Part shown: positions 59,698 through 64,000 of the stretch, one piece after another
Layout of the letters: every line of letters starts with the position of its first letter
Numbering within the stretch: position 1 is the stretch's first letter
Position numbers and translations under genes: made by a program
From: Roseibium marinum
Lineage (GTDB): Bacteria > Pseudomonadota > Alphaproteobacteria > Rhizobiales > Stappiaceae
Length of the DNA: 64,000 nucleotides
NCBI RefSeq assembly: GCF_002906165.1
Contig: NZ_PPCN01000003.1
Span: 62,001-126,000, forward strand
Reading direction: 5' to 3'
The notes under the pieces: model-generated
Told to the model about the DNA's origin: nothing
What the model saw: only the letters and a program-made list of their open reading frames with translations
The model's database searches: none

Positions 59698-61218
59698 CTA
59701 GCCCTCCCCGAGGGGGACCGATTTGGCCTTGCTGCGTACCGCGACAATGTTTCGAATCCCGCCGAGCACAGCCCACACCAGCATCAGCGCCGAAATGGCC
59801 AGGAGGGATCCCGTCAGCGGGTCCGAGACCATGCGTACCGGGTCGCCCCGTGCCATGAGCATTGCGCGGCGCAGGTTTTCTTCCAGCATCGGTCCAAGGA
59901 CGAAACCGAGAATAAGCGGTGCAGGTGAATAGCCTGTTTTTTGAAACAGATAGCCCAGGGCCCCGAAAATCACCACCAGGCTGACGTCGAAGACGCTGGT
60001 GCGCATCGAAAAGACGCCGATACATATCAGGGCGATCACCACCGGATAGATGTATTTGTAGGGGAACTGCAGAACGCGCACCCACAGGCCGATCAGCGGA
60101 ATATTGAGGACCAGCAGGAACACGTTGCCGATCCAGAAACTTGCTATCAGTCCCCAGAACACGGTTGGATGATCGGAAATCAGCAGCGGACCCGGCGAGA
60201 TGCCATGGATCATAAGCGCCCCCAGCATGATTGACATGGTCGCGCTGCCTGGAATGCCGATCGTCAGGGTCGGGATGAAGGCCGTCTGGGCGGCGGCGTT
60301 GTTAGCGGACTCCGGAGCGGCGACGCCCTCGATGGCACCGTTGCCGAAGCGCGTCTTGTCTTTCGCGAGGCGGACTTCCGTCGCATAGGCCATGAATGCC
60401 GCGATCACCGTTCCAGCGCCGGGAAGGGCTCCCAGGAATCCGCCTATGGAACTGCCGCGTGCTATCGGGCCGAATGTTTTGCGGATGTCTGCACGGGTCG
60501 GTATCATGCTGCGCGCCGTGACTTTTTCCGTGATCGTGCGGGTTTTCGAACCACGAATTGAACTGATAACCTCCGAGACTCCGAAGAGGCCCATCGCCAT
60601 GCCGACCAGGCTAACCCCGTCGCGCAGTTCCAGAAAGTCGAAGGTGTAGCGAAAATCGCCGGTTGTGACGTCGGTGCCGATCGTTCCGAACAACAGGCCC
60701 AGCACGACCATGATGAGGCCCTTGATCACGGAGCCGCCACCGACAGTCACCGCCGCCACGAGACCCAACAGCATGAGCGCGAAATAATCTGCGGGGCTGA
60801 AACCAAGTCCGAGCCTGGCGATGGACGGGCCAAATCCCATGAGCGCCACGATGCCGACGGAGCCGCCGATGAAGGAGGCGATCGCGGTGATGAAAAGGGC
60901 GACTCCCGCGCGGCCCTGTTTGGCCATCGGATTGCCGTCGAGGCACGTCACCGCGGCCGACGGGGTTCCGGGCAGATTCAGAAGGATCGAGGCGATGGAG
61001 CCGCCATACTCGCCGCCGTAGTAGATCCCGCCCAGCATGATCAGGGCGGTTGTCGGTTCGAGATAGAACGTCAACGGCAGCAGCATCGAGATTGCGGCGA
61101 GGGAGCCCAGCCCGGGCAGGACGCCGATGAATGTGCCAAGGAAGACGCCGAGGAAGCAGTAAGCCAGATTTTCCGGCGTGAAAGCGGTCGCGAAACCCAG
61201 GAGGATATTCTCAAACAT
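59698..61218 (-). CDS. tctA: TTT large permease, second set (TctA)
   Basis: 506 residues from the ATG at 61218; the longer frame runs into tctB and was not used. TctA blocks: GVLPGLGSLAAISMLLPLTF, GGSIASILLNLPGTPSAAV, CLDGNPMAKQGRAGVA, then ALPGAGTVIAAFMAYATEVR. The central segment and loops differ markedly from the first TctA, so this is a separate system, not a recent copy. Last gene of tctC-tctB-tctA here, the reverse order of genes compared with the plus-arm set (tctB-tctA-tctC). Confidence 0.93.
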   Translation of the reverse strand: MFENILLGFATAFTPENLAYCFLGVFLGTFIGVLPGLGSLAAISMLLPLTFYLEPTTALIMLGGIYYGGEYGGSIASILLNLPGTPSAAVTCLDGNPMAKQGRAGVALFITAIASFIGGSVGIVALMGFGPSIARLGLGFSPADYFALMLLGLVAAVTVGGGSVIKGLIMVVLGLLFGTIGTDVTTGDFRYTFDFLELRDGVSLVGMAMGLFGVSEVISSIRGSKTRTITEKVTARSMIPTRADIRKTFGPIARGSSIGGFLGALPGAGTVIAAFMAYATEVRLAKDKTRFGNGAIEGVAAPESANNAAAQTAFIPTLTIGIPGSATMSIMLGALMIHGISPGPLLISDHPTVFWGLIASFWIGNVFLLVLNIPLIGLWVRVLQFPYKYIYPVVIALICIGVFSMRTSVFDVSLVVIFGALGYLFQKTGYSPAPLILGFVLGPMLEENLRRAMLMARGDPVRMVSDPLTGSLLAISALMLVWAVLGGIRNIVAVRSKAKSVPLGEG

Positions 61219-61223
61219 ATCGG

Positions 61224-61676
61224 TTAAAGCCCCAGGCGGAAGAGCGGCAGGGCCATTCCCAGAAGCTGCGAGAACAACAACCAGGCCCCGATGCAAGTTA
61301 TGATCGAGAGGATAACCGCAGGCTTCCAGCCATAGCCGCGCTCCGAAAGGGTCGAGAGGCCGATGACTACGAAGAAGGCCGGGATCAGGCCGAAGAACGC
61401 AATCGTAATCGCGAACCCCGCAACGGCACTCAGGATGGCCAGCAAAGGCCGCCAGTCGACTTTGGAAGAGGGGTTTTCGGGGTCGCGCTTCACGATGGCG
61501 GACACCCCTTCCGCCAGGGCGAGCAGGACCAGGACGGCAGACAATACCACTGGAAAGTAACCGGGGCCCATTCTGCGGGCCGAGCCAAGGTCATAGGTCG
61601 ATCCGACGACGAGGGCGGTAAGGCCGATTCCAGCCAGAAGTGCGGCAACGACAAGCCGAAGCGATACGGTTTTCAT
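61224..61676 (-). CDS. tctB: TTT small permease, second set (TctB)
   Basis: 150 residues from the ATG at 61676 (the frame extends 17 codons further). SARRMGPGYFPVVLSAVLVL is the TctB block, with four hydrophobic segments in total. Five bases separate it from tctA. A hairpin candidate lies between it and tctC. Confidence 0.9.
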   Translation of the reverse strand: MKTVSLRLVVAALLAGIGLTALVVGSTYDLGSARRMGPGYFPVVLSAVLVLLALAEGVSAIVKRDPENPSSKVDWRPLLAILSAVAGFAITIAFFGLIPAFFVVIGLSTLSERGYGWKPAVILSIITCIGAWLLFSQLLGMALPLFRLGL

Positions 61677-61700
61677 GGAGTTCTCTGAATCCTGGCGTGC

Positions 61701-61730
61701 GGAGCGAGGCGGCCGCAACCGCCACACTCC
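61701..61730 (-). terminator. Hairpin between tctC and tctB, second set
   Basis: GGAG-n3-GGCGG and CCGCC-n3-CTCC form a stem of 4+5 pairs with a 3x3 internal loop and a 6-base terminal loop. No T run follows, so it is more likely an mRNA-stabilising element after tctC than a terminator. Confidence 0.45.
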
Positions 61731-61739
61731 ATTTTATTC

Positions 61740-62735
61740 TTATTTTTTCGTTACACCCGCAGTTTTGATCACACTTTTCCATTTCGTGCGTTCATCGGCA
61801 AGGAATTGAGTTGCTTCTGCCGGGCTGGTGATCGTTGGTGCCAGGCCTTTCGTGGCGAATTCACCGACCACGCGGATATCCTTCATTGCTTCATTCAGAG
61901 CGTCTGACAGTTTTGCCTGAACATCGGCAGGTGTGCCTTTGGGCGCCACCAGAAGGTTCCAAAGCGTAGCGGTGTAGCCTTCAAAGCCGCCTTCGATCAC
62001 GGTAGGCACATCGGGCATGAGCGAGGACCGGTCGGGCGAGGATACGGCGAAAGGCTGAATATTCTCGGCACGGACGTGCTCGGCCGCGCCCGGGGTCGTC
62101 AGCATGGCGATATCGACGTGCCCGCCCACGACGTCGTTCAACAGCGGCGTGTTTCCCTTGTAGGGGATATGCAGCATGTCGACGCCGGCGAGGCTCTTGA
62201 GATATTCCATCGCCAGATGACCCGGTGTTCCGACCCCGGAACTGCCATAGGTGAGGGCTTCCGGATTTGCCTTGGCGTATTCCATGAGTTCCGGCAGCGT
62301 TTGCGACTCAAGTCCGTTGCGGCCGACGATGACGAGGCCAAGGGTTCCCATGACGCCGATCACGTCAAGGTCATTGTCGATGTCATAACCGGAATCGCGG
62401 CCCAGGGCGTCGATCAGGATCGATGCGCCGACGCCGCTGACACCCAGCGTATAGCCATCGGGCGCGGAAGCGGCGACGTGGGAAATGCCAACCGTTCCAC
62501 CGGCGCCCGGCCGGTTTTCGACCAGAACGGGCTGACCCAGTGTCGTGGCCATGTGTCCGGCGAGGATACGTGCGACAACGTCGGTCGATCCACCTGGCGG
62601 GAAACCGACGACCATCGTAATCGGCCGGGTTGGATAATCCTCGGCCATGGCGGCCCCTGCGGAAACGGCCGCGAGCCCGCCGATGACGCCTGCGGCAAGC
62701 GTGCGGCGAATTTTGTTCCAGTGAAAACTCGGCAT
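61740..62735 (-). CDS. tctC: TTT substrate-binding receptor, second set (TctC)
   Basis: 331 residues. The signal peptide is longer than in the first set (starts MPSFHWNKIRRTLAAGVIGG, cleavage near AMA). Bug-family features: ITMVVGFPPGGSTDVVARIL, VENRPGAGGTVGISHVAASA and LHIPYKGNTPLLNDVVGG. A strong GGGAGG lies eight bases before ATG 62735; the 13-codon longer frame has no such site. It is encoded downstream of the tartrate dehydratase-like genes, suggesting that this set imports tartrate or a related hydroxy-acid. Confidence 0.93.
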   Translation of the reverse strand: MPSFHWNKIRRTLAAGVIGGLAAVSAGAAMAEDYPTRPITMVVGFPPGGSTDVVARILAGHMATTLGQPVLVENRPGAGGTVGISHVAASAPDGYTLGVSGVGASILIDALGRDSGYDIDNDLDVIGVMGTLGLVIVGRNGLESQTLPELMEYAKANPEALTYGSSGVGTPGHLAMEYLKSLAGVDMLHIPYKGNTPLLNDVVGGHVDIAMLTTPGAAEHVRAENIQPFAVSSPDRSSLMPDVPTVIEGGFEGYTATLWNLLVAPKGTPADVQAKLSDALNEAMKDIRVVGEFATKGLAPTITSPAEATQFLADERTKWKSVIKTAGVTKK

Positions 62736-62983
62736 GTGGTAAACCTCCCTATTCGAGCCCGATGACACGCGCATTATTTTCCTGCGATCTCATAAAGCTA
62801 GTAATATAGTTTTTAACTTTTTTCATCGGTGGCGCAAGTTTTTTCTTCCCCTCCGCGCCAACGCAATGGAGCGTTGATCTTCAGGGCGGGATCGGACGAC
62901 CGGTTTTGAAGGCACTCTTTACCTTCTGACGGACGTTTTTGACCGGTCGTTCGCACCGGGCGTCAGGTCCCGGTTGAGGCCTT

Positions 62984-63616
62984 TCAGGCTTCGAAGCTGT
63001 CGCGCTCGGCGCGCATCGCGTCCAGGATGGACGCCCGCTTTTCGAGCGATTCTTTCGAGGTCCGGTCGTAGATGCTGTTGCCCCGGGCATCGATCCCGAC
63101 GGTCAGGGGGCCGAGGCGTTCGACCTCGATCCGGGCGATCCGGTAGTGCGAGATCATTTCCGGCCAGCCGATGCCGGTGACCTTGCGGATACCGGCGGTG
63201 ATGATCGGCGCGCCGCCCCCCAGAAACGAAAGATAGACGCAGCCGTTCTCCGCCATGGCGCGGGCACAGGCCGCATCCAGCCCGCCCTTGCCGCCGGTCG
63301 CGCGCAGGCCAAGCCCGGGGATGAGGCGGGGCATATGCCGGTTGAAGCGGGTGCTGGTCGTGGGGTTCATGTAGACAATGCTGAGCGAACCGTCCTCGGC
63401 TTCCTCGTTCAGGCTGCCAAGATGAAAGAGCGCGCTTCCGCTCATGTCGAACGGCAAGGGTTCGGCGCCCTCCAGGCATTTCAGCAGCCGGTCATGGGTC
63501 GGAAGGCCCGCGGTGGCGAAGATTTCCCCCGTCAGATAGACGAAATCCCCCAGGTTCAGCTTTTGCGCCGCCTCATGGCTGAGGGGCAGGGTCAGCTCAT
63601 GCTCGGTTACGCTCAT
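62984..63616 (-). CDS. Class I fumarase / L(+)-tartrate dehydratase beta subunit
   Basis: C-terminal (beta) part of a two-subunit iron-sulphur hydro-lyase, 210 residues from ATG 63616, which overlaps the alpha-subunit stop. Family blocks: LGDFVYLTGEIFATAGLPTH, PTTSTRFNRHMPRLIPGLG, GGKGGLDAACARAM, AHYRIARIEVERLGPLTVGID-like segment (SHYRIARIEVERLGPLTVGI). The beta domain carries the mobile swivelling fold that closes over the [4Fe-4S] site. Two-subunit architecture and the neighbouring TTT genes favour tartrate dehydratase over housekeeping fumarase, but this is not certain. Confidence 0.9.
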   Translation of the reverse strand: MSVTEHELTLPLSHEAAQKLNLGDFVYLTGEIFATAGLPTHDRLLKCLEGAEPLPFDMSGSALFHLGSLNEEAEDGSLSIVYMNPTTSTRFNRHMPRLIPGLGLRATGGKGGLDAACARAMAENGCVYLSFLGGGAPIITAGIRKVTGIGWPEMISHYRIARIEVERLGPLTVGIDARGNSIYDRTSKESLEKRASILDAMRAERDSFEA

Positions 63617-64000
63617 TCCGACCACTCCATGCGTCCGTCTCCCCAGATACGCACACGGGCGCGGCGGTTGATCCAGCAGTTGAAGCACACAGCGACGGGG
63701 GTAAAACCATGCCCGCTCGAAAAATCCACATGTACGCCCAGGACGGTTGTGTCGCCGCCTGTTCCCATCGGTCCGAAGCCAAGCCCGTTGATGGCTTTGG
63801 TCAGCCTCGCCTCCATCGCCGCCAGCACGGGGTCCGGGTTCTTCTCGCCGATCGGCCGCAGGGTCTGTTTCTTGGCGAGACCCGCGCAATGGTCGAAGGT
63901 TCCCCCGATGCCGACACCCATGAGGACAGGCGGGCAATGCTGCGCGCCGGCCTTGATCGCGACATCCAGGATATAGGTCTCGATCTCCTCAAGGGTGGGG
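63613..64000 (-). CDS. Class I fumarase / L(+)-tartrate dehydratase alpha subunit (partial)
   Basis: The frame is open to the window end, so only the last 128 residues are present. Cysteines expected to ligate the [4Fe-4S] cluster or lie close to it are seen in AGAQHCPPVL, TFDHCAGLAKKQ and CFNCWINRRA. GVGIGGTFDHC and LGFGPMGTGGDTTVLGVHVD match the C-terminal part of the fumarate hydratase alpha domain. Its stop overlaps the beta-subunit start (ATGA). The N-terminus and any upstream operon genes lie outside the window. Confidence 0.9.
   Translation of the reverse strand, partial: PTLEEIETYILDVAIKAGAQHCPPVLMGVGIGGTFDHCAGLAKKQTLRPIGEKNPDPVLAAMEARLTKAINGLGFGPMGTGGDTTVLGVHVDFSSGHGFTPVAVCFNCWINRRARVRIWGDGRMEWSE

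Noticed and set aside
1..64000. CRISPR arrays, tRNA or rRNA genes, prophage genes
   Set aside because: I looked for regularly spaced direct repeats, cloverleaf-type sequences and phage structural genes and saw none. A covariance-model scan would be decisive.

Overview
The window looks like a chromosomal piece of a metabolically versatile, high-GC alphaproteobacterium. A marine or soil Hyphomicrobiales of the Stappiaceae/Rhizobiaceae kind fits best. The reasons are an ExoY-type sugar transferase next to a UDP-glucose dehydrogenase, a complete urt urea transporter, TRAP and tripartite tricarboxylate (TTT) uptake systems with their binding proteins, and tightly overlapped ATGA/TGATG gene junctions. 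No rRNA, tRNA, CRISPR array or intact mobile element was seen. Assignment to a family is inference.

Layout. 1-6.9 kb: end of an unidentified gene, a small hypothetical gene, aroQ, a di-haem cytochrome c peroxidase, two exopolysaccharide genes (sugar transferase, ugd) and an M20 amidohydrolase. 7.0-13.0 kb: urtABCDE on the minus strand, with a long GC-rich inverted repeat and a hairpin between urtA and urtB. 13.4-17.7 kb: a divergent two-gene signalling system. It is a 1129-residue protein that joins an NCS1/cytosine-permease-like transporter, a cysteine-rich segment, a histidine kinase and a receiver, followed by a LuxR-type response regulator. 17.7-19.7 kb: divergent LysR regulator and PhzF-family isomerase. 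19.8-27.4 kb: a molybdenum hydroxylase (CoxMSL-like) and a TRAP transporter apparently in one operon, with a divergent TetR regulator and two tandem candidate operators. 27.6-38.9 kb: a MalT-like LuxR regulator convergent with an operon for uptake and opening of a hydantoin-like compound: Asp/Glu-type racemase, polyamine-type ABC transporter, hydantoinase/oxoprolinase and two tandem DUF917 proteins. 39-41.6 kb: a nitroreductase, a Tat-exported orphan and a transposase remnant. 41.9-64 kb: a large organic-acid island.

The island has two arms that converge at about 51.67 kb. The plus arm carries tctBAC, a D-2-hydroxyacid dehydrogenase, an alpha/beta-hydrolase without its serine nucleophile, a fused enoyl-CoA hydratase/3-hydroxyacyl-CoA dehydrogenase, a PcaF-type thiolase, a glutathione transferase and a GntR/UTRA regulator. 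The minus arm carries a two-subunit tartrate dehydratase/fumarase (cut by the window end), tctCBA, CoA-transferase plus two acyl-CoA dehydrogenases, then an enol-lactonase-like hydrolase, a second CoA-transferase, a carboxymuconolactone-decarboxylase-family protein, a flavin reductase and an enoyl-CoA hydratase. Together these give uptake, CoA activation by transfer, dehydrogenation, hydration, oxidation and thiolysis of a dicarboxylic or ring-derived acid. This resembles the pimeloyl-CoA (Pim) pathway with CoA-transferases in place of the ligase. The actual substrate is not visible.

The most unusual object is the transporter-kinase fusion beside the urea transporter. Next are the DUF917/hydantoinase/ABC operon and the organic-acid island.
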